From Flavobacteriales bacterium (GTDB lineage Bacteria; Bacteroidota; Bacteroidia; Flavobacteriales_F; PHOS-HE28): 64,000 nucleotides of DNA. Shown piece after piece: positions 16,611 to 24,862 of the stretch. The notes below the pieces were generated by a model that ran no database searches, was not told the DNA's origin, and was given only the letters and a program-made list of their open reading frames with translations. Every line of letters starts with the position of its first letter. Position 1 is the stretch's first letter. The stretch is taken from positions 248,001 through 312,000 of the forward strand of contig JADKAN010000003.1 in the NCBI GenBank assembly GCA_016719225.1, given 5' to 3'. A program made the position numbers and the translations under genes.

Positions 16611-18515
16611 ATGAAGCTCAGCGTCATCATCGTCAATTACAATGTAAAAGCCTACTTGGAGCAATGCCTGCGCTCCGTGGAAGAAGCGTTGCGCGGACTT
16701 GATGGTGATATTTATGTAGTGGACAACCTCAGCACGGATGGCAGCGTGGAAATGGTACAGACCCTCTTTCCGGCTGTACGGTTGATAGCCAACCGGGAGA
16801 ACGTCGGCTTCAGCCGTGCGAACAACCAAGCGATACGGGCGAGCCATGCCGAATACGTAGTGCTTTTGAACCCCGATACGGTGGTGGGGGAGGATGTTTT
16901 CCATAAGACCGTCGCATTCATGGACAACGACCCAAAAGTGGGTGGTCTGGGCGTGAAGATGATCGACGGAACGGGCCGCTTCCTGCCGGAAAGCAAGCGC
17001 GGGCTGCCGACACCGGGCGTGGCATTCTTCAAGATCGTTGGCTTAGCGAGGATGTTCCCCCGCAGTCGCATTTTCGGTCGTTACCATTTGGGTCACCTTC
17101 CGGAGAACGAGGCCGCACCCATTGAGATCCTGTCCGGTGCTTGCATGTTCCTGCGCAAAAAGACATTGGACGAAGTGGGTTTGCTGGACGAGAGTTTTTT
17201 CATGTACGGTGAGGACATCGACCTCAGCTATCGTATCACCTTGGGCGGCTACACCAACTGGTATTTGCCGGAGGCGCGCATCATACACTACAAAGGAGAG
17301 AGCACCAAGAAGAGCAGTGTGAACTACGTGTTCGTGTTCTACAACGCCATGGCCATTTTCGCCCGTAAGCACTTTACGCGCCGCGAACCTCACCTCTTCT
17401 CACTGCTTATCCGGGCCGCCATTTACCTAAGTGCCGCGGGTGCTATCGTTGTGCGCTTTCTGCGAGGAGCGCTGCTCCCCATGCTGGACCTGCTGTTGGT
17501 GGGTGCGGCGTTCACGGCTTTACGCGGTGCCGGGCAGTTTCCGTGGGCAGGTTCCGGGGCGCCGTGGATCGCTGCCGCCGCTGGGGTATTGGTGATGTCA
17601 CTATTTGGCGCTTACGATCTTCCGGTAAAGCGTGTCAATGCCGCCAAGGGAGCGCTGGCTCTCGCTGCTTTGGGTGCAGCCATCGCAGTATTCCGGGGTC
17701 ATGCCGCCACCGACATACTCTGGACCTGGGCAGCACTGGCAGTTCCGGTGGTGCTGGTGAGGGTCTTAGTACGGCTCTTGCCCAAGGGCCGGTTGTCGGC
17801 GCTGCCCGCGGAGCAAGCGCGCATACTCGCCGTGGGGTCTGACGAGGAAGCCAAGGAAGCCTTGGGGCTGCTCTGGCAAACGCACTATGGCCTGGACCGG
17901 GAACTGGTGCTTCCACCTGCTGCGGTGGAAGGTGCTGAACAATTGGTCCGATTGAGGCAAGTGGTGCGCACCCAGCGGATGGACGAGGTGGTGTTCTGCG
18001 CCAAGGACCTTCCGATGCGCCGGATCATTGCATTGATGGAAGAACTTGCGGACACAGGAGCCGTGTTCAAGATATCCCGCCCGGGTGCGGCTTTCATCAT
18101 TGGGCCCAGTAGCACGGAAAGTTTGCGGGACCTGTTGGTGCTGCGCGATCATTCAGCGGGCAATGCCGAATCGCGGCGGAAGCGCAGGATCCTGGACCTC
18201 GGACTCGCCGCGATGTTCACCTTGGGCCTGCCGCTCATGTTGTTCATGGTCACGGATCGCATGGGCTTTTTGAGCAATCTGGTCGATGTATGGCGGGGGC
18301 GCCGCAGTTGGACGGGATACCGGAACGCCGCTGGAAAGAATAACCTGCCGAAGCTGAGGCCGGGGGTGCTCGATATTGTTTCCACGGATCGGGAGTCCGC
18401 CTCGCTGCTCACTGTGCAGCGTATGAATCTGGAGTATGCCAAAGACTACCGGGCATGGAAGGACCTGCTGCGGGTCCTGGGCCATGCTGGCCGCTTGGGT
18501 GCTCGCGCCGCATAA
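16611..18515 (+). CDS. GT2 glycosyltransferase fused to a sugar-transferase-like membrane module
   Basis: A 634-residue protein. Residues 1-250 are a family 2 glycosyltransferase: LSVIIVNYNVKAYLEQCL, VVDNLSTDGS, LLNPDTVV (DxD-type region), and ESFFMYGEDIDLSYR. Membrane helices follow (about 262-400). Then comes a Rossmann-like segment (RILAVGSDEEAKEALGLL), and a C-terminal part (RRKRRILDLGLAAMFTLGLP) resembling the start of polyprenyl-phosphate sugar transferases, but without their full catalytic core. It probably extends a lipid-linked or envelope glycan at the inner membrane. The fusion may combine a transferase with a CoA-binding/PssY-like remnant. Confidence 0.8.
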   Translation: MKLSVIIVNYNVKAYLEQCLRSVEEALRGLDGDIYVVDNLSTDGSVEMVQTLFPAVRLIANRENVGFSRANNQAIRASHAEYVVLLNPDTVVGEDVFHKTVAFMDNDPKVGGLGVKMIDGTGRFLPESKRGLPTPGVAFFKIVGLARMFPRSRIFGRYHLGHLPENEAAPIEILSGACMFLRKKTLDEVGLLDESFFMYGEDIDLSYRITLGGYTNWYLPEARIIHYKGESTKKSSVNYVFVFYNAMAIFARKHFTRREPHLFSLLIRAAIYLSAAGAIVVRFLRGALLPMLDLLLVGAAFTALRGAGQFPWAGSGAPWIAAAAGVLVMSLFGAYDLPVKRVNAAKGALALAALGAAIAVFRGHAATDILWTWAALAVPVVLVRVLVRLLPKGRLSALPAEQARILAVGSDEEAKEALGLLWQTHYGLDRELVLPPAAVEGAEQLVRLRQVVRTQRMDEVVFCAKDLPMRRIIALMEELADTGAVFKISRPGAAFIIGPSSTESLRDLLVLRDHSAGNAESRRKRRILDLGLAAMFTLGLPLMLFMVTDRMGFLSNLVDVWRGRRSWTGYRNAAGKNNLPKLRPGVLDIVSTDRESASLLTVQRMNLEYAKDYRAWKDLLRVLGHAGRLGARAA

Positions 18516-18553
18516 GCTTCCACCGGAAAGGCGGAATGTTCCCCCGGCACCGA

Positions 18554-18561
18554 TAACTTCG
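18554..18561 (+). promoter_or_regulatory. TAnnTTyG promoter element (TAACTTCG) for the E2 gene
   Basis: TAACTTCG lies 39 bases before the ATG at 18601, in the gap after the glycosyltransferase gene. Confidence 0.45.
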
Positions 18562-18600
18562 CGGCCGACCAGCCCGATAGGCTGCAAGTCGAACGAACAC

Positions 18601-19950
18601 ATGCCACAACTGGAGATCCTCCTGCCCAAAATGGGCGAAAGCGTGGCTGAGGCCACCATCATCAAATGGTTGAAAAGCGAAGGTGACGCGGTGCAAGCCG
18701 ACGAAGCCATGGTGGAGATCGCTACCGACAAGGTGGACAGTGAAGTGCCCGCCCCGCAGGATGGCACCTTGGTGAAACGCTTGGTGAACGACGGTGACAT
18801 TGTCAAGGTCGGCCAGCCTATCGCCATACTTTCCACAGGCGGCGACACGGCTGCACCGGTAGCGGCCCCAGCTACGGCAGCAGCAAACACAGGCCATGCG
18901 CATTCCGCAGCGCCCCAAGCCAAGCCGGCAGCCGCGCAAGCCACTGCGGAACGATCTACAGCCGGGGGCAAGTTCTACAGTCCGCTGGTGCGCAACATTG
19001 CACAGAGCGAAGGCGTGTCCATGGAAGAACTGGACAGCATACCGGGCACGGGAGAAGGTGGCCGTGTCACGAAAAAGGATCTCTTGGAGTATCTGCCCCG
19101 CCGTGGTGCGACCGCGCCCCCGGCTTCCGCGCCGCAGGGTGCACAACCCATGGCCACCACGCAGGCTCAACCTGTTCAGCAGGCCCCTGCAACGGTGCCG
19201 GCAAAAGCGGCTGCGCCAGTGTCCAAATTGGTTCCCGGTCCCGGTGATGAGCTGATCGAGATGGACCGGATGCGGAAGATGATCGCCGACCACATGGTGA
19301 TGAGCAAGCATACCAGTCCGCACGTCACCAGTTTCGTGGAAGCCGACGTGACCAACCTGGTGCTGTGGCGCAACAAGGTGAAGAACGTCTTTGAAAAGCG
19401 GGAAGGCGAGAAGATCACGTTCACGCCGATCTTTATCATGGCCATTGCCCAGGCGATCAAGGAAATGCCGATGATCAATATCCAGGTGGACGGCACCACC
19501 ATCATCAAGAAAAGGGACATCAACATCGGCATGGCAGCTGCCTTGCCAAGCGGTAACCTCATTGTTCCAGTGGTACGCAACGCCGACCGGTTCAATCTGG
19601 TCGGTTTGGCCAAGGCCGTGAATGACCTGGCCAACCGTGCGCGGCAAGGCAAGCTCACACCGGACGAGGTTAGTGGCGGTACTTACACCGTCACCAATGT
19701 GGGCACCTTCGGTAACGTACTGGGCACTCCTATCATCAACCAGCCACAGGTAGCGATCATGGCGATGGGGGCGATCCGGAAGAAACCAGCTGTCCTCGAG
19801 ACACCCACGGGCGATGTTATCGCGGTCCGGCACATGATGTACTTGAGCCACAGCTACGATCACCGCGTGGTGGATGGAGCATTGGGCGGACGGTTCGTGC
19901 GCCGGGTGGCCGACATTCTAGAAGCTTGGTCCATGGATACGGAGATCTGA
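18601..19950 (+). CDS. 2-oxo acid dehydrogenase complex, dihydrolipoamide acyltransferase (E2)
   Basis: A 449-residue protein from the ATG at 18601 (MPQLEILLPKMGESVAEATI). The lipoyl domain is at 1-78, with its lipoylated Lys in EIATDKVDSEVPAP. Pro/Ala-rich linkers flank a peripheral-subunit-binding domain (FYSPLVRNIAQSEGVSMEEL). The catalytic domain ends with SHSYDHRVVDGALGG, containing the HRxxDG catalytic motif. It is of the branched-chain/generic type. Candidate E1 partners are the fused genes at 44170-46200 and 57978-60077; no E3 is in the window. Confidence 0.93.
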   Translation: MPQLEILLPKMGESVAEATIIKWLKSEGDAVQADEAMVEIATDKVDSEVPAPQDGTLVKRLVNDGDIVKVGQPIAILSTGGDTAAPVAAPATAAANTGHAHSAAPQAKPAAAQATAERSTAGGKFYSPLVRNIAQSEGVSMEELDSIPGTGEGGRVTKKDLLEYLPRRGATAPPASAPQGAQPMATTQAQPVQQAPATVPAKAAAPVSKLVPGPGDELIEMDRMRKMIADHMVMSKHTSPHVTSFVEADVTNLVLWRNKVKNVFEKREGEKITFTPIFIMAIAQAIKEMPMINIQVDGTTIIKKRDINIGMAAALPSGNLIVPVVRNADRFNLVGLAKAVNDLANRARQGKLTPDEVSGGTYTVTNVGTFGNVLGTPIINQPQVAIMAMGAIRKKPAVLETPTGDVIAVRHMMYLSHSYDHRVVDGALGGRFVRRVADILEAWSMDTEI

Positions 19951-19973
19951 GATGACCTCCGAGTGAAAAAAAC

Positions 19974-19981
19974 TACATTTA
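19974..19981 (+). promoter_or_regulatory. Promoter-like TACATTTA before the PD40/OmpA gene
   Basis: A one-mismatch copy of TAnnTTTG, 42 bases before the ATG at 20024, just downstream of the E2 stop. Confidence 0.35.
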
Positions 19982-20023
19982 GCCACCATTAAAGACCCTG
20001 AAGGGTGCTTGACGCAATCATTG

Positions 20024-22267
20024 ATGAGGATATTCCAACGCGCCGCATTGTTCGCCATCGCACTCTTCTCTTTAGCGGGTACCGTGCGTGCACAGACCAC
20101 CCCTACCACGGGACGGTCCCTCTTCGAGGAGGCCAGCCTGCTCATGGAAGAAAAATTCTATAATCAAGCTGCTGAACGTTGGCTGCAATTGGTGGGTCAG
20201 AACCCCTTGAACTCCAACTACAATTGGAAGTTGGGGGAGGCATACATGAACTCCTACAACCAAAAGAGCAAGGCCTTGCCTTACCTCAAGGTGGCCGCTG
20301 AGCAGCGGGGTGCTTCCCAAGGTGGGTTCAATACGGTCGGTTATGATCCGTTCGACCCCAAGGAGAAAAACGCTCCGCCCCAAGTGGATTACTGGTTGGG
20401 TAAAGCGTACCACCTCAACGGCGAGTTTGACAAGGCGGACGAGTACTACCGGAAGTTCATCGCGGAATCCGAACCAAAGAATGATTTCCACCCGTTGGCG
20501 CAACGTGGTCTTGAAGAGACCGCCAGCGCGCGGATCCTCACTGCCCATCCGGGTAAATTCAACATCAGCAACGTGGGTCCGGTGATCAACAGTGAGTATC
20601 CGGACTTCAGCCCTGTGATCAGCGTGGACGGGAATGCGCTCTTCTTCACCTCCCGGCGCGTTCGCCCCGACAGCAGCAACGTGGGTATCATCGATCCGAT
20701 CGTCGGCCTTCCGTACGAGAACATTTTCGTAAGTTATAAGGACCGCGTTGGCAACTGGCAGCAGCCGGAGGCATTGAATATCGATCCTCCTGAAGGTCAC
20801 TTGGCCAGTGTCAACGTATCCGCCGACGGGCAGACCTTGGTGATCTATCGCGATGACCAAGGGGACGGTAACCTTTACGAGAGTAAATTGGTCGGTGAAC
20901 TATGGAGCGATCCCGTGAAGATGGGATCGGACATCAACACCAAGTCCTGGGAAACACACGGTGCGTTGAGCGCTGATGGCAATACCTTCTACTTCGTGAG
21001 CAATCGGCCGGGTGGCTATGGCGGCCGCGACATATACCGGGTGGTGAAACTGCCCACCGGGGAATGGAGCAAGGCGCAGAACATCGGTAATGTGGTGAAT
21101 ACGGCATACGAAGAGGATGCGGTGTTCATCCACCCCAATGGCCGTACCATGTATTTCGCCAGCACGGGCCACAACAGCATGGGAGGTTTCGACATCTTCA
21201 CCACGGAACTGCAGGCCGATGGCACATGGAGCCAGCCCAAGAACATCGGGTACCCCTTGAATACGGTGGACGACGACATCTTCTTCGTTACCACAGCTGA
21301 CGGTCGCCGTGGCTACTTCAGTTCCGATAAGGCGGGCGGTTTCGGCGAAAAAGACATCTATTTCGTGGATTTCCCAGAGGAAATGGGAGCGGAAGGCTTG
21401 GCGGTGCTGAAGGGCTTCATCGTTCCCCCTCCGGGTGAACAGCTCTCACCCACCACCATTCTTTACGTCACCGATAAAGAGACGGGTGAAGTGAAGAGCT
21501 ACAAGCCCCGCCAACGCGACGGTGTATACGTGGCTATCCTGCCGCCTTGCAAGAATTACAACCTCGATTACCGTGTGGACGACAAGACCATCCATACGGA
21601 AGACATTTTCGTGGAATGCGAAAGTGCGTACCAGGAGATCAACAAGGAAGTGTACCTGAATCCGGTTTCGCTGAGTGGTCCTGCGGATATTAAGAACCTG
21701 CCGGACGGTGCTTCACCGGGTGCGAAGGAAAAAGGCGTTCCTGTAGCACAGGAAGAAGGAGCGGCGATGGTGCCCGGTTTGACCGGGTCGACCAAGAACA
21801 AGGTCGACGCGGATAAAGCGGCTGCTGAGAAACAGGACCTCACCGATGCACATCGCAAGGAAATGGGGGAGAAGCACGTGACCCCGGAAGCAAAATTCAG
21901 CGCTGTGTTCACCAAGTACTATCCATACAATGCGCAGGGTATCGATGGGAACGACCCCGAATGGAAAGACTTCATCAACAAGGTCTCGGCTTTGATAGAA
22001 AAGGACGGCAATGCCAAGATCACCATCGAGGCTTGCGCTTCGCACGTTCCCACCCGCACATTTGGCACGAACGAAAAGCTGAGCAACCTCCGGATGGAGG
22101 CAGCGCGGAAGAGCTTACTGGATGCCATCAAGGCCGCTGGTAAGAACACCGACGCGTTGCTGTTGGAAAGTGTGAACCACTTGGTACAAGGTCCCAAATA
22201 CGAAGGGGATTGGAAGAACACCGACAAGTATTCCAAGTTCCAGTTCGTGAAGTTGAAGGTGAAGTAG
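20024..22267 (+). CDS. Exported TPR / PD40 beta-propeller / OmpA-like protein
   Basis: A 747-residue protein from the ATG at 20024; a TTG at 20009 would add five residues. It has a signal peptide (ALFAIALFSLAGTVRAQ), TPR-like repeats (about 35-170), then PD40/WD40-like repeats with the recurring pattern SADGNTFYFVSNRPGGYGG and HPNGRTMYFASTGHN, then a small beta domain, and a C-terminal OmpA-like domain (about 625-747; KITIEACASH, NEKLSNLRMEAARKSLLDA). The OmpA-type domain suggests peptidoglycan attachment. Homologous architectures are common in Bacteroidota near T9SS or envelope genes. Confidence 0.85.
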   Translation: MRIFQRAALFAIALFSLAGTVRAQTTPTTGRSLFEEASLLMEEKFYNQAAERWLQLVGQNPLNSNYNWKLGEAYMNSYNQKSKALPYLKVAAEQRGASQGGFNTVGYDPFDPKEKNAPPQVDYWLGKAYHLNGEFDKADEYYRKFIAESEPKNDFHPLAQRGLEETASARILTAHPGKFNISNVGPVINSEYPDFSPVISVDGNALFFTSRRVRPDSSNVGIIDPIVGLPYENIFVSYKDRVGNWQQPEALNIDPPEGHLASVNVSADGQTLVIYRDDQGDGNLYESKLVGELWSDPVKMGSDINTKSWETHGALSADGNTFYFVSNRPGGYGGRDIYRVVKLPTGEWSKAQNIGNVVNTAYEEDAVFIHPNGRTMYFASTGHNSMGGFDIFTTELQADGTWSQPKNIGYPLNTVDDDIFFVTTADGRRGYFSSDKAGGFGEKDIYFVDFPEEMGAEGLAVLKGFIVPPPGEQLSPTTILYVTDKETGEVKSYKPRQRDGVYVAILPPCKNYNLDYRVDDKTIHTEDIFVECESAYQEINKEVYLNPVSLSGPADIKNLPDGASPGAKEKGVPVAQEEGAAMVPGLTGSTKNKVDADKAAAEKQDLTDAHRKEMGEKHVTPEAKFSAVFTKYYPYNAQGIDGNDPEWKDFINKVSALIEKDGNAKITIEACASHVPTRTFGTNEKLSNLRMEAARKSLLDAIKAAGKNTDALLLESVNHLVQGPKYEGDWKNTDKYSKFQFVKLKVK

Positions 22268-22289
22268 CGCCTTGTTCAAAAATAAGGGA

Positions 22290-22317
22290 AAGCCTCCGCG
22301 ATAACGGGGGCTTTTTT
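22290..22317 (+). terminator. Intrinsic terminator after the PD40/OmpA gene
   Basis: A 9-bp stem (AAGCCTCCG with CGGGGGCTT, one G-T pair) around a 6-base loop, followed by TTTT. It lies 22 bases after the stop and just before the exonuclease gene. Confidence 0.85.
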
Positions 22318-22334
22318 CGTGCCAACTTGCATCG

Positions 22335-23105
22335 ATGAATTTGGAACTGGAACGGCCGTTGGCCGTGTTCGATCTGGAAACCACCGGCGTGAAGGTGGGG
22401 CAGGACCGCATTGTGCAAGTGGCGGTGGTGCGCCTGATGCCGGACGGCTCACGGGAGAAGTGGCAAAGTCTGGTCGATCCCGAGATGCCGATACCGGCCG
22501 AAGCGACAGCGATACACGGCATATCCAACGCGGATGTGGAGGATGCACCGGTGCTGCGCGAAGTGGCCGCGGAGCTGCTTGATCAGCTGAAGGGCTGCGA
22601 TCTCTGCGGCTACAATGTCCTGCGGTTCGACCTGCCTTTCCTTAGTGAAGAATTTTTCCGGGTGGGGATCGAGTGGGATACCTCGGCACTTCGTGTTGTG
22701 GATGCCCTGCGCATCTTCCACCACTTCGAGCGGCGCGACCTCAGTGCGGCTGCCCGTTTCTACCTCGGACGCGAGCACGGAGGTGCCCACAACGCATTGG
22801 CGGATGTGGAGATGACGGCCGACGTACTGCTGGCCCAGTTGGAACGCTACCCCGAACTGCCGCGCGGAGCTGGTGCGTTGGGCGAATTCTGCGGGGACCG
22901 CAAACGGACCCCTGACGTTGCCGGCAAATTGTTGTTCGACGCGGAAGGCCAAGTATGCCTCTCTTTCGGCAAGTACAAGGGATGGACCATGGAGAACATC
23001 GGCCGTAACGACCCGGGTTACCTGCAATGGCTGATGACCAAGGCGGAGCTGCCCGGGAGCACCCTCGCCGTGATGAAGAACGTGCTCGCCGAGTTCAACG
23101 CTTGA
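22335..23105 (+). CDS. DnaQ-like DEDDh 3'-5' exonuclease with C-terminal DUF3820-like domain
   Basis: A 256-residue protein. The exonuclease domain (about 8-175) has Exo I FDLETTG, Exo II around CGYNVLRFDLPFL, and Exo III HNALADVEMT, giving the DEDDh acidic set. The C-terminal part (about 200-250) has SFGKYKGWTMENI and DPGYLQWLM, the pattern of DUF3820. It probably trims or proofreads nucleic acid ends; it is not the PolC or DnaQ polymerase-bound form by architecture alone. It sits directly after a terminator, so it starts a new transcript. Confidence 0.88.
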   Translation: MNLELERPLAVFDLETTGVKVGQDRIVQVAVVRLMPDGSREKWQSLVDPEMPIPAEATAIHGISNADVEDAPVLREVAAELLDQLKGCDLCGYNVLRFDLPFLSEEFFRVGIEWDTSALRVVDALRIFHHFERRDLSAAARFYLGREHGGAHNALADVEMTADVLLAQLERYPELPRGAGALGEFCGDRKRTPDVAGKLLFDAEGQVCLSFGKYKGWTMENIGRNDPGYLQWLMTKAELPGSTLAVMKNVLAEFNA

Positions 23106-23256
23106 TGGATCATATTACGCATCCGCCGAAAAGCACAGGAAGCCAACCTGGCCATTCAGTCTTGATCCACGGGATATCTTAAGCCCTTCATGAGTTCAGA
23201 AGGCTTCGACCCGCTTACAAACCACTATACCCAACTGATAGTACCGACCACCTGAC

Positions 23257-23877
23257 ATGAAGATCGTCTGCATTGGCCGGAATTATGCTGAACACGCCAA
23301 GGAACTGGGCAACGCGACTCCAAGTGAACCGGTTTTCTTTTTGAAACCGTCCACTGCATGCACCTACCCGGGGCACCCCATTCTTCTGCCACCCATTGAA
23401 GGGGAGATCGCCTACGAACTGGAACTGGTCGTAATGATCGACGGTTATGCCAAGGACGTACCCGTCAGCATGGCACTGGGCATGGTATCCTCGTTCACGC
23501 TTGGATTGGACCTCACCGCACGCACCTTACAGAACGAGCTGAAAGCGAAGGGGCTTCCTTGGGAAAAGGCCAAGGCATGGGACGGCAGTGCCGTGATAGG
23601 GGATGTGGAATTACCCATGACCTCAACCACCGACCTGCAGGCCTTGGCCATTGAATTGAAGAAGAATGGCGGAACGGTGCAGAAGGATACCACTGCTAAT
23701 ATGCTTTTTAACGTGCAGACGCTCATTTCCTACGTATCGCGTTACATCACCTTGGAGCCGGGTGATCTGCTTTTCACGGGCACGCCCGCCGGTGTGGGGC
23801 CGATCGCCGAAGGTGATGTGCTGGAAGGTTTTATCAATGGAAAACGCCTGCTCCACGCTACCGTTGGGAAACGGTAG
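23257..23877 (+). CDS. Fumarylacetoacetate-hydrolase family protein
   Basis: A 206-residue protein of the short FAH class. CIGRNYAEHAKELGN starts the fold. The metal-binding acidic residues lie in EGEIAYELELVVMI and LGLDLTAR, and GDLLFTGTPAGVGPI is a family hallmark. Members hydrolyse acylpyruvates or decarboxylate oxaloacetate; the exact substrate is not visible. It precedes kdsA by 47 bases, whose promoter-like element overlaps this stop codon. Confidence 0.92.
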   Translation: MKIVCIGRNYAEHAKELGNATPSEPVFFLKPSTACTYPGHPILLPPIEGEIAYELELVVMIDGYAKDVPVSMALGMVSSFTLGLDLTARTLQNELKAKGLPWEKAKAWDGSAVIGDVELPMTSTTDLQALAIELKKNGGTVQKDTTANMLFNVQTLISYVSRYITLEPGDLLFTGTPAGVGPIAEGDVLEGFINGKRLLHATVGKR

Positions 23878-23882
23878 ATTTG
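23875..23882 (+). promoter_or_regulatory. TAnnTTTG promoter element (TAGATTTG) for the Kdo cluster
   Basis: A perfect TAnnTTTG match whose TAG is also the stop codon of the FAH-family gene; the kdsA ATG lies 42 bases downstream. Confidence 0.5.
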
Positions 23883-23924
23883 CGACCGTTCATCAGACCA
23901 CCCACCCCCAGTCACACTTTCGGC

Positions 23925-24770
23925 ATGACCAAGCACGTAAAAGTCGGCAACATCGATTGCGGCGCCGATCAGCTGTTCCTCATTTCGGGCCCTTGCGTCA
24001 TCGAGGACGAGAGCATCATGATGCGTACCGCGGAGAAGCTCCGGGAGGTGAGCGAGCGCACCAAGGTGCCTGTGATCTACAAGAGCAGCTTCATGAAGGA
24101 CAACCGCAGCAGCGTGGAGTTCTACCAAGGCCCAGGGCTCGATGAGGGACTGAAGGTGCTGGAAAAGGTGAAGAAGGAATTCGGGTTCCCACTCCTCACG
24201 GATGTGCATTATCCCGATCAAGTGAAAGCCGCTGCGGAAGTATGCGATGTGCTCCAGATCCCGGCCTACCTCTGCATGCAGACCACGTTGGTGACCGAAG
24301 CCGCCAGGACCGGCGCGGTGATCAATCTGAAACATGGCCAGTTCCTTGCTCCGGACAACATGGTGAAGCCGGTTAAGAAGATCGAGAGCGTGGGCAACGA
24401 GAAGATCATCCTCACGGAACGCGGTTTCGTACTGGGATACAACGACCTTGTTGTGGACCCGCGAGCCTTCTACCACCTACGCCAAGCGGGCTATCCCGTG
24501 GTGTTCGACATCACGCACAGTATCCGTAAATACGGTATTCCGAGCGCCGATCCACGAGGTGGCAACCGCGAATTCCTGCCCACGATCGCCCGTGCCGGCG
24601 TGGCCGCAGGGGTGGACGGTATCTTCATCGAGACCCACCCCGACCCGAGTACCGCTCTCTGCGATGCGGCTAGTCAGCTTTGCGTTTACGACTTGGAGGA
24701 GTTCCTGAAACCGCTGCTGGACCTGCATGCGGTGGAAGTAAAGTATCGCGATCAAACCGTCACAGCCTAA
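23925..24770 (+). CDS. kdsA: 3-deoxy-8-phosphooctulonate synthase (Kdo-8-P synthase)
   Basis: A 281-residue protein from the ATG at 23925. It has SGPCVIEDESIMM, VIYKSSFMKDNRSS, LLTDVHYPDQ, DITHSIRKYG, and the end motif GIFIETHPDPSTALCDAASQ. KdsA condenses phosphoenolpyruvate with D-arabinose-5-phosphate. Cys24 occupies the position of the metal-binding Cys of metal-dependent KdsA enzymes (Asn in the metal-free E. coli type), so a metal-dependent form is expected. It is followed by the transaldolase-CBS gene and a KdsC-like phosphatase, forming a Kdo cluster. Confidence 0.93.
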   Translation: MTKHVKVGNIDCGADQLFLISGPCVIEDESIMMRTAEKLREVSERTKVPVIYKSSFMKDNRSSVEFYQGPGLDEGLKVLEKVKKEFGFPLLTDVHYPDQVKAAAEVCDVLQIPAYLCMQTTLVTEAARTGAVINLKHGQFLAPDNMVKPVKKIESVGNEKIILTERGFVLGYNDLVVDPRAFYHLRQAGYPVVFDITHSIRKYGIPSADPRGGNREFLPTIARAGVAAGVDGIFIETHPDPSTALCDAASQLCVYDLEEFLKPLLDLHAVEVKYRDQTVTA

Positions 24771-24862
24771 TCGTGGCACCTTTTCCGCCGGACCATTCGG
24801 CCGACTGCTAAAGGTGCTTCTGAGATATCACACCCGAACCGAACAACGCCCCACTTTTAACC

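Noticed and set aside
18409..19863. 484-codon minus-strand frame opposite the E2 gene
   Set aside because: It covers the lipoyl and catalytic domains of a clear E2 in antisense. Its His/Arg-rich composition is typical of a shadow frame.
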